NCBI RefSeq assembly: GCF_024586455.1
Contig: NC_065921.1
Span: 9,951,401-10,015,400, forward strand
Reading direction: 5' to 3'
Length of the DNA stretch: 64,000 nt
Source: Bactrocera neohumeralis
Lineage: Eukaryota; Arthropoda; Insecta; Diptera; Tephritidae
Shown here: positions 25,076 through 40,000 of the stretch, piece after piece
Layout: every line of letters starts with the position of its first letter
Position numbering within the stretch: the first letter of the stretch is position 1
Notes under the pieces: model-generated
The model's database searches: none
Told to the model about the DNA's origin: nothing
What the model saw: only the letters and a program-made list of their open reading frames with translations
Program-made: the position numbers and the translations under genes

Positions 25076-28000
25076 GTAAGTGAAGTTAAATTTTTATGAA
25101 AAACTAATATTTATAATTTAACAGATATTCTTGAATATAGAGGAAGAAGTGATAAAAAATTAACAAATAATAATGCTCTTCACAAGTAAAACATATTTCT
25201 AACAAAAACTTTGGTTGGCCAGTTTGTAAGACAGTTATATGCTATAGAGATTCGATTTGAACAATTTATTCGGAAATTGCACCGTTGCCTTTGACAATAA
25301 CCTAAGCCAAATTTTATGAAGACATCTCGTCAAATGAAATAAGTTTTCACTTAAAGCATTTGATGCCGATCGTTCAGTTTGTATGAGAGCTGTATGCTAT
25401 AGTGATCTCATCAAAACCGTTTCTTATTTATAAAAACACCGAGTAACCTAGCACTTTTGGTGTTTGATTACCTACGATTTGACTACCTCCTAGAAAAATA
25501 TGCTTTTATGTGGTAGAACCACCACCAAATATAAGCTTAGGCCCCAACTTTTCAAAAACAAACTAATGAAAATATTTTATTATCTAAAAATTTTTCGGTT
25601 AACACTGTCGAGTTCTTGTAGAGAGCGTAAGAGAGAGCCAGCACCTAATTTACTATGTCAATAGTGCTCTCTTGTACTGGTTCAAAAATGATAAAGATAG
25701 TGATTATGCCAAAATTGAACCGTTACTTTTTCGGTTTAGGCTGTGACAGCTGTAACCAAGAATGTAGCAAGAAAATAGCGCTGACGTAATGAATTTAATA
25801 ATGAAATTTTGTTTAAAATGTAAAGGCCATTTGGCATTTTTTCTACACTGTCTCTTCTCATTCTTAAATTCATTACGTCACGATGTCGCAATTTTGCTTC
25901 TATCACTCTTCCGCTAGTTTTAATAGTAAAAGAATGAGGACAGCATTTTTTGTTTGTGAATAATGCTGTTTGTTCGTCGAACTGTCTACATTAATTATTT
26001 GAGAGATGACACTTTTCAATACAACAAACACATTTTTCATGTCGCACTCAAACCGCAATACTCGTTTATTGCTATTTGAAGCTATTTTGAATAAATTTAT
26101 TATATTTTTTATGTATATGCGATTTTTTTAGCTAAATAAATATAAAATCGGTAATAAAAAATTAAATGTATTTTCACACAATTTAAAATCTGATTGGATA
26201 AATATCAATTAAATCATCATCGCTCCAAGTCACTGTCCAAGCGCAGTCTGAACTTGTCAAGGTCAAATTTAACCCACAGCGTGCTTTAAAACCAGATTTT
26301 AATAACAAGATTTTGATGCTGATTAATTTTTTATCCATTTTTATTTTATTTTTTGAATACAAGCTTTAAGATTCAAATCATAAGCGACATATTATAGTCT
26401 TTAATGCATTCAACTTATTTGGAGAATGAGATTTAAATATTCCTACATTTATACAAAGGATTTTATTGTGCATATCATCTCCTAAGGGTTAACAGTTCTA
26501 CGTCAAATTTAATTTATTAAAAGCGAAAGCAATCATGTGAGCAAACAATCAAGCAAAATTCTTGTTTACCAGCATTTTTAAATTTTTAACGTATCCATAG
26601 AAATACAAATTTATATGTACATATATCGTCACCTAAAATACATCACTTTTCATATGTTTACACACGAAGGAAAAATGATATAATAGAAATTGGAACAAAA
26701 TTTGAGTTTTGGTTATAAAATTGGTTATATATTGGTTATTATATCTGATATCTGATTAAGGTTGTCAAATATCTCCCTCCCGTTTTTTTTTGCTCTTCAT
26801 TCAATGCTTTATAAAAAGTGTTACAGTGATCGGATTTAGTTAAAACAAGTAAGCGTCGTTCGGGTGTCAAACATTTTCCATCTAATGATAAAGTGATAAT
26901 CGAGATTTCATTATACGTCATTTATATATTTCGTACGTGTCATCAGGGTGTTAAGAAAATATTATATACCGAAATTCATTGAAATCGGTCTAGTAGTTCC
27001 TGAGATATGGTTTTTGGTTCATAAGTGGGCGAGGCCACGCCCATTTTCAATTTTTAAAAAAAGCCTGGGTGCAGCTTTCTTCTGCCATTTTTTCCGTAAA
27101 ATTTAGTGTTTCTGACGTTTTTTGTTAGTCGGTTAACGGACTTTTAGTGATTTTCAACATAATCTTTGTATGGGAGGTGGGCGTGGTTATTATCCGATTT
27201 CTTCCATTTTTGAACTGTATATAGAAATGCCTGAAGAAAACGACTCTGTAGAGTTTGGTTGACATAGCTATAGTCGTTTCTGAGATATGTACAAAAAACT
27301 TAGTAGGGGGCGGGGCCACGCCCACTTTTCCAAAAAAACTGCGTCCAAATATGCCCCTCCCTAATGCGATCCTTTGTGCCAAATTTCACTTTAATATCTT
27401 TATTTATGGCTTAGTTATGACACTTTATAAGTTTTCGGTTTCCGCCATTTTGTGGGCGATGGCACGAGTTGGCCGATTTTGCCCATCTTCGAACTTTCCT
27501 CGTTATGGAGCCAAGAAATACGTGTACCAAGTTTCATCATGATATCTCATTTTTACTCAAGTTACAGCTTGCACGGACGGACGGACAGACGGACGGACGG
27601 ACGGACAGACAGACATCCGGATTTCGACTCTAACGTCACCCTGATCAAACTTTAATATATAACCCTATATCTGACTCTTTTAGTTTTAGGACTTACAAAC
27701 AACCGTTATGTGAACAAAACTATAATACTCTCCTTAGCAACATTGTTGCGAAAGATAAAAATGCGTCGTTTCGTGCGATAAACTGTTTCCATCTAAACGG
27801 CATTCATTTTTTCGTGATAGGCCCCCTTTATTTTAAGAACTCGACAGCCACTTTTCACACGTATGTTTTGACAACTTTACATGAATATATTCGCCATTAA
27901 CAAAAAACAAAATTAATAACTTGGCGCTATGTTCGGTCAAATTAAAAAGCAAAAACAATAAAATAAATAAATACAAGCCATTGCAGAATTTCAATTTCTG

Positions 28001-31000
28001 GCTGACTGTCATAAGGCATCTGTATGTATATATACCGGTGTATATGCGCGTATGATAATATATCAAGCAAGTGGTTATGCATATAATGCCAACATATGTA
28101 CATATGTTTGCCTCTTGCGATTAAAAATTATTTTCGCCTAGAGTATATAAAGCCTTTTGTTGCTCACGGGCTAATAACCAAAAGGTATAAAAATAATTTG
28201 TTTGAGTGACTAAACAACACTGGGGAAATGTAGCAGCATACATATGGATGTATGAATCCTATAAAAAAATTGATTTATGAACGATTCTATTTCAGTTTGT
28301 TTTATTGTATATTATTGTTTTGTAGAGAAGTAAGGAAGCACCAAAACACAGGTCGGACATTCAGCTCTCTCGTAAATTGTTGAAAGGTGAAGGGTGCCAA
28401 AGTATTTCATAGTGGTAGGCAAATTTTTACTCTAATTAAACCACGAAATTATAGTAACGATTTCGGATTTCATATAACCTCGAATGCTTAACAAGTTTTT
28501 CAAGTTTCATTTTGATATTATATACTATATAAAATTATAGTCCAGATTTGCGGTATTAAATAACCTCGAATGCTTAACAAGCGTACCAAGCTTCATTTAG
28601 ACCTGCTTGAAACGACTGAAAAGTTGCATTCATTCTATCTAGTATTTATACGAAATAATGTTAAGCGAAGAGCCGAAATCTGTATCTGAATTCTAGAATA
28701 ATAGGTTTGGTTGCGACCTGATTTGGTTCATTTTAAATTTGCTTTAAAGCGATGTTTTGCGGTTGGTCGAGTATAAAAAAATTCAATTCTAATTGTGCCA
28801 CACCCATAGTCAAATTTCCCTGCTGAAACCTAAGCACTTTTGTATCATGAGGAATGGGCGGGCCGATGTTTTTTTATTCTCACACTAACAAATAAAATGT
28901 GTTGTTTATTAGATACAACTGTTTGTTACGTCATTCTGCATGTTTTGTTATCCATAACTCCAGCTTACTATCTATATCATATTGTATTGTTATAAACATC
29001 CGTTATATAAAAGTTTATAAAAAAAGAAAAGGTCAATTAAAAATTTCATAAAATCGTTCGAAGCAAACGAGTGAGATGGCGATGTGGCCAGATGGCAATA
29101 ATATTATTTTATTATAAGAAGAATTTATATTTATAAATCGACTCTGAAACAAAATTACAAAAATTATATTTTGTTTTATATTTTAGAAGAGAAAATATTA
29201 AAATTAAAAGAAAAGTCGTTAATATATGGTATATAAAGACAGTATTATTATTTTTTTTTTAGACAAGACCTAAGTAGCCAGTTCCCTTAGTTTCTTAGTC
29301 TGTCTGTAAATATATTTACACGCAATACTTAATAAAGTAAGAAAAAAAATATTTTTATTTGTTTTCTAATCGTCAATCAAGGTTGCAAATAATTTTTTAA
29401 TTAATATTTAGTTTTTTATTTTGGAATCCCAAAATTTGTAGTTAACAATAATTTTAAAATATCTAATCCTAAATACAGGGTTGGAAAAAAGGCAAAATTT
29501 AGTGCCAAATATTAGAATGAAAAAAATAATACCTAATAAGTAATAATAAAAAAATATGTAAATAAAAATAACAAAAAATTAAAAACAAAGTTTTTGAGTA
29601 TATATACTTTTTTAGCCTGCGTATTATTCTAAGACTAAGAATTAATTATTAAATATTATTATTTTTTTAAATAAATTTTAATTAAAATTTTTTAAATTTT
29701 AATTTTTTTTAGTTAAATTTTTTTAGTTTTATTTTTTTTCTAATATTAATTTTTTTAATTTATATTTTTTAATTTCAATTTTTTAATTTTAATTTTAATT
29801 TTTTAAATTTTTTAATAAATTTTAATTCTAAGACTAAGAATTAATTGTTAAATATTATTAACTTTTTTTAAAAAATTTTTAATTTTAATTTTTAAATTTA
29901 AATTGAAAATGAAAAAAATTTATTTTTAATTTCTTAATTAAAAAAAATATTTTTTTTTTTCCACAAATAGAAAATTTTTTTTAATCCGGATTTGAAAAAA
30001 AATATAATATAATTTTCTTCCCACATATTTAAATTCGTTTTTTTTTTTTTTTTTTAAAAATTGTTAAAATTGGATTAATTTTTATTTATTTTATTTATAT
30101 TTTATTATATTTATTTTTATTTAATTAATATATTTTTTCATATGCAACTTTGCTTACCTCTGGCAGCACTGTTTATCAGCCGGCACACTTGCATGTTTTG
30201 CGTTATTTATAGATATAGTTGTGCTAAACAAAAAAGAAAATCGGAGCACAATTCGAAAATAAATAGTACGATCCACCTGTATGTTTGTATTATGTGCTTA
30301 TGCGCACAAAATATTTCTTTTCTTTGCTGGAAAGAATGTGGTTGGCGTAGTAAAAAGTTTCTAATTTTTGATTCTGCACTAACAATTTGTATGCCGGCTT
30401 CTCATTGTTTACACATCACACATTTGTCTTCATGCATATTTACATATATAACATTTTATCAAATTTGAATCGGTTTGACAAAAATAAATTAAAAATTTTC
30501 AAATATATTAATGCAAACCATTATAATCGCCTTCAAAATAGGCTGCTTTTGAGTCCGAGTCATTTTTGATCGGATGGTATACATATATGTATGTATGTAC
30601 AATACTCGTTTATATATGCGCATATGGTTTATTTTGATTTTACTCAGACCCATTAATATTTTACTATTTTTGAGTTTTCAGTTTCATTGAAACAGTCACT
30701 TCTACATACATACACACAGTTACACTTACTCAGCCTAAGTGTAAACTATGAAACATGCGTTTTCTATCTATAATTAATTGATCGTAAATTATTTAGGTTA
30801 TTGCCTTGCAATAAATGAGTCTAAACATGTACATATGTACATATGTACATATGTGTGTATATAAATGTGGCCATTTAAGTGCTGAAACCATGTGGCGGGA
30901 AATTGAAATACTTTGTTTGCAATTAGCCTCGCCATATTCCATAAAATAATATTTGGAAGAGAATTCTTCATTGTTTTGCAAAAAACTGCAGAAATTTATG

Positions 31001-34000
31001 GGCGAAATGAATTAATTTCGTTTTTAATTCTTCCATTGATATTTCGTGCAATTGAAATGAAGGTCAGTGAAATTCGCAATAAATATAAACATATTTATGT
31101 GTGTATGTATATACGCCTATGGGAGAGTGGCTCTCAGTTTTCATGCATTAATTGGGATGTTTCAAATTATGAGCGGCTTTAAATTGTATGAGCTTGTGCA
31201 AGCGAAAAATTAAAACGACCGTTATTTGATACACTCATATATTCTTATTTGCCGGAACAAAATTTGTATATATCCATATATAAAATGTAAGTATGTATAT
31301 GCTTGTAGTTGACATTGCTTTGGTTTAGCGTTTCTATACTTGGGGCATAGAATAACATGAAAAGGTAAACCACAAAATGTATGCATACATACATACATAC
31401 ATACATACATACATACACATATGTATATACCTATATGTCAGTATGGGCGGTTGTACCAAAAAGGTTTCAAATTCGCAGAAATCAGTTTTCGATAGCCGTA
31501 AACATTGTACATCAACTTTTATAACCCAAAAATAAAGCAAAATTTGTTTTTGTATTGACTCTTGTGTGTATATGATTGTATACGCTTGTTTAAAATATTC
31601 TTCACGACAACAAAAATATCCAAAAATGCTGAGTGAGACCAGAAACCAAAATTGGACTACGTTTTTCCCCGCTATTCCCACCTTTTTTTACAGTGGTTTT
31701 AAGCCGTATTTTTTGGTATAAAAAATTATTAATATTATTACGCAATATTAAAAAAACCTATAAAACTGCATTCAGAGTGGCCGAAAAAGCCAAAATTGCA
31801 AATATTCATAAAATTAGAAAACCTAACCTCTATTTACACTGGTAAATTGGCTGAAAAATGACATTGACACGATCATGCAGGACGGAAACGCGGTTTTCCG
31901 ATGAACTTCTTGAAAGTTTCAATATGGGTCAGCTGTTACCAAAATTTAACTTAAACTTGGAAGAAATAGATATAACTGTATTTATTGAATGCCTAGTTAG
32001 AAGTTTTGGGAAAATCTTGTCAGGGAGCAAAGAAATGCAAAATCGAAGCTCAAAGCAGAAGTAGCGCTTTGGCAACAACAATGGAAGATGCAAATTACTA
32101 CTAGTGCTTTCTGCCTTAGAAACCCTCAGCACTTGCGATAAGGATATTTATCCGACGATTCATACTCTTCTTCACGTGATTTGCACTTTACTACGAATCA
32201 AGACTTGGCTCACAAAAAACGATGCTCCAGAAAAGATTGAACGGCTTTGCACTCCTTAACATAAACTATGACATTGCTGTGCAACCAGAAGAAGCTCAGG
32301 TCCGAATGGATAATTTTATTCCATATTTAAGTAATTAATTTGCAAAAAAACTGATTTTTTAACTTGAAAACCTTACCCCTCCTTAAAAAAAATGCCTCTT
32401 CAAAAAGCGTTTACAAAAAAAGATTTTTTTTCTGTCTTGCAAGTGGATATAACCCCTCAAGCTTAGCGGACTCTGAACTTGTTTAGTGTTAAGCTACTTC
32501 TGGGCCGGGCAAATCATGGCAAGTTCAGTGAGCTTCAAGTGCTTAGTAAGACTCAACATTATACATTACTTGGTATTTTTTTCATAACCCGGTTAGCAGT
32601 AATACCGATTATATTGCTGATGTTGTCTGGAAAATGCAAAGGTCGCTTCCCCTCAATAGTTTATATTTGACTGTTCTGGTTTTGCGAGACCAGGATTGAA
32701 GCATCTTGATGCTAATTTCTGGGGTGAATAATCTGCTTTTGAAAATATTTATCCAAACAGATCTGTGATGTGTTCATGATTTCTTGCTGGCAAATAGAGG
32801 TTTCCTTCATTTTAGGAATTAAGGCACAACAGAGGTCATTTTAGAACTTGTCGAATGACGTTTTCTTTTTTCAACACTTTTTTAATTTCGTTTGCTATTT
32901 TGCCACTGTTGCTTTCTAACCTGAAGTAACGGGTAACGGCGGCAACATTTGAAAGAGATAATCTTCAAATATAAATGCCAAAGAATGTGCTTTCGAATAA
33001 TAATGAACAGACGCCATTAAATTTGATGGTTTTGTGTTTTTTTCTTTAAAAAAGTAGGGAATTTCGAAATGAATTATCCTGCTCGCACTTACAAAGCGCA
33101 TGTAGCATTTATATAACGTTGCCATATAATGAGGCAATGTTTTCATCGAGGAATGAAAATGCTGAAGGCATGACGCGGATTCCTTTAATTAATTGATCTT
33201 CGCTATTTTTTGTTATTTTAGCATTCCTTTGCCACTTGCTTATTAGCTAAAAGTGTTAGTTGAGGGGAAGCAATAAATTGATACAGTAATTAGTTCAAAT
33301 ATTTCAATAAAGCAAGAATTCGCATAAAATTAAAATACTTACATACATATGAATCAGAGCATTTATTCGCAGCTGTTATTATTATGCCGCAGAGGCACAC
33401 AAAGGCAAAGAGGTGCTAAAACGGCAAAAAAATAAAATAAAACAAAAAAAGAACAAAAAAAGGTATTACTGATCTTTTCAAACTGAAATAAATTATCGAA
33501 TACAGCGATTTGTATTTTCTAAGAAACAATAAACAGCTTTATCTTATCAAATAAACAACGAAAGTTATTGTGACAGCGTGCGCCAGCAGCATATTTCGTC
33601 GAATCATCGTCATACCAACACCCACAATTTTCGTTGCCATTTGCAAACACCTCGAAGAGAAGCAGATAAAAAGTTGACATTTCGCGTATCCAAAATTTTG
33701 AATTTCTAGCGAAAAAACCGACTGTAAGCTTATATTCTTCACCAGAATTAGTTGAGGTTTTGTCTTCCGTTGATTGAAAACAAAAAAGCAATCTAAAATG
33801 GAAAACTTGATTTTTGGTTGTTTACTTTGCGGTCACATTCCAATACACGCTAACCAGTCAGGTGAACATGAGTCAAAGTTGAAATAAAATAATAATATAG
33901 TACTTATGTGTCATACCTTGCAGTTGATTTTCATTTAGCTGAATGCAGTATTATTAATTTAATAATTTATTATTTTGCGAACACTTTAGAAACTCACTAT

Positions 34001-37000
34001 TTTTTATTGCACCAAATGTGATCGAATTTCACAGTAAAGCGTGATCCAATTCGAGGTTCTCTACTTTTTTTTTTAAAGAAAAAACACAGAACCTCTAATT
34101 TAATGTCAAATGTCTATTATCATTCGAAAGAACATGCCTTGCCATTTATTTTTTGAAGATTAGCTCTTTCATATTTTGGACGCGATTACGTCTCAGACGG
34201 TTCATCCATTGAGCCCAATTTTCGATGACTCGTTTGAGTATTTCGACAGATAACTCGCGAATGACACGCGTGATGTTTTCCTCCAAGGTCTAAATGGAAG
34301 CGGGATTGTCCGCTTAGACTTTAGAATTTACATACCCTTACAGGAAAAAGTCTAACGGTGTGTCTTGTTGGTCAATCGACCGGCACAAAACTTGAAATTA
34401 TCTGCTCACTGAAGTGTTCTCTCAATAGATCCATTGATTGATGCAATGTGTGGGAATTGGTGCCGTCTTGTTGAGACCAAATGTCGCCGAGATCACGAGC
34501 TTCTATTTCAGGCATCAAATAGTCGGTTATCATGGCTCGATAAGGGTCGCCATTGACGGTTACGTTCTCACGCGCATCATTTTTGAAGAAATAAGTATGT
34601 ATCGATGATTCCACCAACCCACAAACCACACCAATTCGTTGTTTTTTCTGCATGAAATGGCAGCTCTTCAGGTTGCTCTTCATCCCAAATACGGTAATTT
34701 TGTTTGTTTACATTGAGCAAGAAATGGGCCTCATCGCTAAAGAAAATTTGGCTCGAAAACGTCGGTTCTTCTTGGAACTTTTCAAGAGCGCATAGAGTGA
34801 AGCGAAGTCGCTTGGGAAGTCGATCGGTTTCAGTTCTTGCACAAGCTATATTTTGTACGCTTTTAATTTAAGAACACGACGTAAAATGGTCTTCGTGTAC
34901 ACACTCAGCTACGGCTATTCGGACGAATATTACCCAATAATGAATGCTGAATCTCAAGATGTATGATAGTGTTGCGAATAGTACGCTCATTAGGCCGATT
35001 ATGTCGAACATAAGTTGAGCATGGAACACATTGTTTGCAGAAGGTAAATTTTCGTAATAAAGTTGAACGATCTGTAAACCTTGTTCAGGCGTAAGTCTTT
35101 CCATGATGAAATTACAGTTTGAAACGATTCACGCGTGATCTGTCAAGAAAAGGCTATTGAAAATAGTACCGCTACTTGGATCACCCGTTATAAAGGTATT
35201 TAACATACATATTTTACACATCCACTGTTTAATGGTAGTTTGTGATCTGCGCTAACGATGACTACAGTCCCCTCTTTTTGGTAACCACCATATATAATAT
35301 GTATATATGTAAATGTATGTATATAATTATGTTATTTTCACATTCGTTCAAATTAGTCGGTACATAACTCAACAGCAGGTTTCTCTAGCAGTGGATTGCT
35401 TCAAATATTTTGATGCACTCAGTGCAACCACAAACTCATGCACATGTGTAGAATATTATAGAAAGCTACTTTTCACAGGCACTGTAGAAAATAAATGTTG
35501 ATGAAACACGAATATTTCGCCTTTGCATGAAATCTTTACACTCGAAAAAGGCGGTGAAAGCTACAACGTTTGAAATTTAGGAAACTGTTGAACAAACTTA
35601 TTTTTTTATAAATACATATTAACAGTATATTGAGGTATTTTTTTAAATTAACAGTATTTTTAATATTAACAGTATTTTTAAATATATAGCATTTTTAGTT
35701 TGTGTAGTTTATGCTGAGCCATTTTAACACATTTTAACACATTTTTGTTAGTTTTGTGGTTTCAGCGTACAAAGCCATTGGTGGAATGTTAGTGCAGAGA
35801 AATTTTTGTGGTTTTGTGGCGTGGCCTCTCGCATCAAAATTCTCGGAATAAATTTATTATTTTTTTATTTGCTAGTATTTTCCCTTTCAACAATATTTCC
35901 GTATGTATAATTAAAAAACTACTTTTTATCTGTGTATTTTTATACCCTGAACAGGGTATATTAAGTTTGTCACGATGTTTGTAACACCCAGAAAGAAGCG
36001 TTGGAGACCCTATAAAGTATATATATAAATGATCAGTATGTTGAGCTGAGTCGATTTAGCCATGTCCGTCTGTCTGTCTGTCCGTCCGTCCGTCCGTCTG
36101 TCTTTATATATACGAACTAGTCTCTCAGTTTTTAAGATATCGTTTTGAAATTTTGCAAACGTCATTTTCTCTTCAAGAAGCTGCTCATTTGTCAGAACGG
36201 CCGATATCGGACCACTATAACATATAACTGCCATACAAACTGAACGATCGGAATCGAGTTCTTGTATGGAAAACTTTCACATTTGATAATGTATCTTCAC
36301 CAAATTTGGTATAGATTATTTTCTAAGGCAACAATGTAATCTCCGAAGAAATTGTTCAGATCGGTTAACTATAGCATATACATATAGCTACCATACAAAC
36401 TGAACACATAGTTACTAAAAGAAATGCACCTGTGAAGGGTATATGAGCTTCGGTGCAACCGAAGTTAACGTTTTTTCTTGTTTTTGATTAGAATTTCGTT
36501 AGAATTTCGTGTAGGTTCTAAAAATTTTAAACATTAAATTGATTCTGTAAGCTTTTATTTTGGGTTACTTATTAAATAGAATGAATACATACATATACAT
36601 ACATATGTGTAGATTTTGCTAAATTTCGAGGAATCGAAAACTTGCTGCTGATATGTTCGCGTATTTTTGGAACAGAGTTGCCACCAGTAAGGAAAAATTA
36701 TTTACTTCAATATACATACATATGTGTAATTAAGAAAGTTTGTAAAATGTGTAGTATTTTGAGAAAAGAACATCCCGAAAAATATTTTAATTATTTTATT
36801 AGGTCTTTCATCTTTATACTTATATAAAAAACATTACGTCTCATTGTTTGTCCGCGATGGACTACTGAATTGATTTCACAAAATTCAGCACATTGTGTCC
36901 ATTTCGATCCAACTTAGGAGACAGAACAGTTCATAAATAAAAAATACAGTGTAAGCACTATTAAATGAATGCTCTATTAAGCGGACATATCCATTAACCA

Positions 37001-40000
37001 TGCACATTAGCCGACCACATAATTTGTTGATGTTTATTAAGTACAATCTATTAAGCGAACAACTCGATTAACTGGAGAGAAAGGCTCGTAGCCAGACATT
37101 GAGAAAGCAGCCTTAAGGGGGAGCCTGCTTTAGAGTCAATATATATGTATACCAATCACACACTTTTTGGACAAAGATTATTTTTTTCGACGGTAGATTA
37201 TTATTCGGATAATATCTGCTAGCAGAGAATTTTTGTTTTTAAGATTCATCCACGGACCACCTTTGGTTTTCTAGCGCCGTCGGTGTAAAAATGTTTAATT
37301 TTTTCATCAAAAATTTTCCTGTGTATTCTTAAAGTATGTCTAAATATCCCCTTAAAATTTTATAGCAATTGGCGAAATTGTTTTCTTTTTCAATTTCTAC
37401 AAATCGCCTTGTTTTAGGCTAGTTGGCATCAACTTCAAAATTAACTTTTTGAAAAATGATTTTAAATTATTTCAAAATTAATTTAATCGTCATTAATACA
37501 ATTTCGATGATATCTATTGTCACTAGTTCGAAAAAGAAGATTTGAATGCCAACAAACTGTCAATTCCAATTGCGCTGACTTCTCAAGTACAAATGCGTTT
37601 TTTTCAAAGGTTGGCAGCAATAAGCCAATAAGTGTTGGCATGAATAACTATAAAACCAAAATAACGGCGACATTCATTGGTGTCATTAAATTTGACGTAA
37701 TGAAAACCGCTCATAACAAAAATACAGCATGAATGAAAAAAATGAGATATTTTAGTTTTTACTTCTTGAAGTTAATCTTTGACATAAATCCAGAAGCCAT
37801 TTCAATATGACACGATAGGAAATTTGCCAACATTGATGACAGGGTTATGACATAACATTTCTCAAAATTTAAAAAAATTGGTTTGTGTGCGTGACATAAG
37901 CCTTACTTACTTGAGCTTGTCTAGTCACAATAAAACAATTACTGTTTTGACTCATTTCATTGTCAATAAACTACGAATGACGCTAATTGCTACATTCATA
38001 CTACGTATCCCCCAGCAGAACAATAAACTAGTTAGCGATAATAACAATGCACAACCAGAATTATAGGCCGAAAACATAACTGGACCGAAAAAAGAAACTT
38101 TTAACAATTTTTGTAGCAGAAAGCATGGTTAGGTCAGGAATCAATAAATATTCAGAAACCTCAAACAAAATACAATTTGAGTTGCAACTGATCATATATA
38201 TTGAACTAGAAAGTTATACCATCCGTTCAAATTTGACCCGGACTGGGCCAATTAAACTGCGCGCCTCAAACGAATTTATTAAAGGGTTTCTTCTAGATTT
38301 GTTACGTTCTCTTTTTAATGTTCGTGTGAGCTGCGATCTGAACTAGAAAGTCATACTATCCGATCAAATTTGACCCGGAGTTTTCTCCTAGATTGTTACG
38401 TTCTTTTTAATGTCCTGTGAACTTCGATCTCCATATGTCAATAAGTCCCTTCGATAACGATAACATGAAAAAAGTTAAAGAAAGTGCTTGAAAATCAATA
38501 GTTTTGGCATCAGAGAGATAGCTGAAGATTTCAAAACCTCTTATGGGTCGTCTCAACACATTTAAGTTAATGTTTTGGTTATGAAGTGAGTCAAAGCTAA
38601 ATTCATACCAAAAGACCTGCATCTTTTGCAAAAATTGCATCGAGGAGAGATCGAAAAAGAGATGATTGACAACGTAGCTGAGAATTCCAATTCTAAATTT
38701 CGTTAAAGGCACTGAAGGCCTTTCCAACTTAGACGTAAAAAGTATCGGGACAATTGGATTAAGAGGGCGAAAAAAGCAAATTTTCCAAATTTTTTTCCTA
38801 GAAAACTTTTAAATTTATTGCTCCAAAAATGTGTACACATATTATGGTATCTTTTAACTGTATTTTAAGACTTGATATAAATTATTAGTAGAAATATTTA
38901 TTTGGAAAGGAACTACAGCTGATCTCCGGGAGCTTCTCTCAAAATAGAATTTTTGCGGTTATCACTATATCTCTGAACTGGATCCTCTGAAATTAAGAAA
39001 ACAAACAGATTTCGTTAAAGTAATGTTAAATCTAGTAATTAACCGAAGGAATAAGCAAAATAATTTTTTTTTGAAAAAATTACAGTTTCTCAAAAACATA
39101 AATTTTTGCCCAAACTTCGGCGTTGAAAAAAAAAACTCATTTATCGGTGAGAAAAAATATTCGATTAATTACTGAAAATATATTTAAGGAGCTCGTGTTA
39201 TAATTTGAGACTAACCGGTTTAGCCGTTTTGGAGTAATGTTGGTCACCGACTTTGAAAACATCTTTTTGAGAAAAACGTGTTTAAAGGTAAGACTTGAAC
39301 TTCCAAGCACATTGAAACGCCTTTTAAAATTTTTGTATAAGTTCGAAAATATTCACCGGAACCTTATGAAATTTTCTGTGTATATTCTTTAATATATGTA
39401 CCTTGAGAAAATAAAATATAAAAGAATCGATTATAAGAAAATTCTGACTATATATAACCTCTTAAACATTGACAAGATTATATTGGCTCACGAACCCATT
39501 TCGAAGGCGATATTAAAGATTTGTATTAATATACGTGAAAATGCATTTTTTGGTCAGTCCGAGTCAAATCCCTTTGACTGGTATATTTTTAATCAAGAAT
39601 AGATTATGTGGACGATTGAACTCTCGTAGCAAATCAATACGTAACAAATGTCAATTGCTTGTATGGAAAGAAGGTAGTCTGCTAACCAGTTGGGTTTGCA
39701 ATTTATGGTATGCTAGTTAGTATATGGGGTATTCTAAACCAAATCGACCACTTTTTAACCCGACCCCTTTAGTTTTTTTTGAGGAAAAAAAAAATAAAAA
39801 AAATGGGGAACTTCCAAAAAAATAAATGACGATTTTGCTTAAAAAAACCGATTATTTTATATTATTGATCGTGTTAAATTTTTTTCGTGTATTTTTTCGA
39901 AAAGTTCATTCAAAAATAAAAATTTTAAAGAAAAAAAAGTTCCCCAAAAGTCAATTTCTACAAAAGTTATGGCTATTTGAAAATAAAAAGCCATTTTTTG

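Noticed and set aside
36010..36234. Frame with RRTDGRTDRQTD repeats (also 27452-27655)
   Set aside because: Translation of the (GTCY)n / (ACGG)n microsatellites of dispersed repeats, not a protein.
36949..37090. Possible pogo/Tigger-type transposon end (CAGTG after TA)
   Set aside because: Only the tip and a vague repeated phrase match; no second end or transposase was found.
38407..38727. 106-codon minus-strand open frame
   Set aside because: The plus strand of the same DNA matches mariner transposase, so the minus frame is a shadow.
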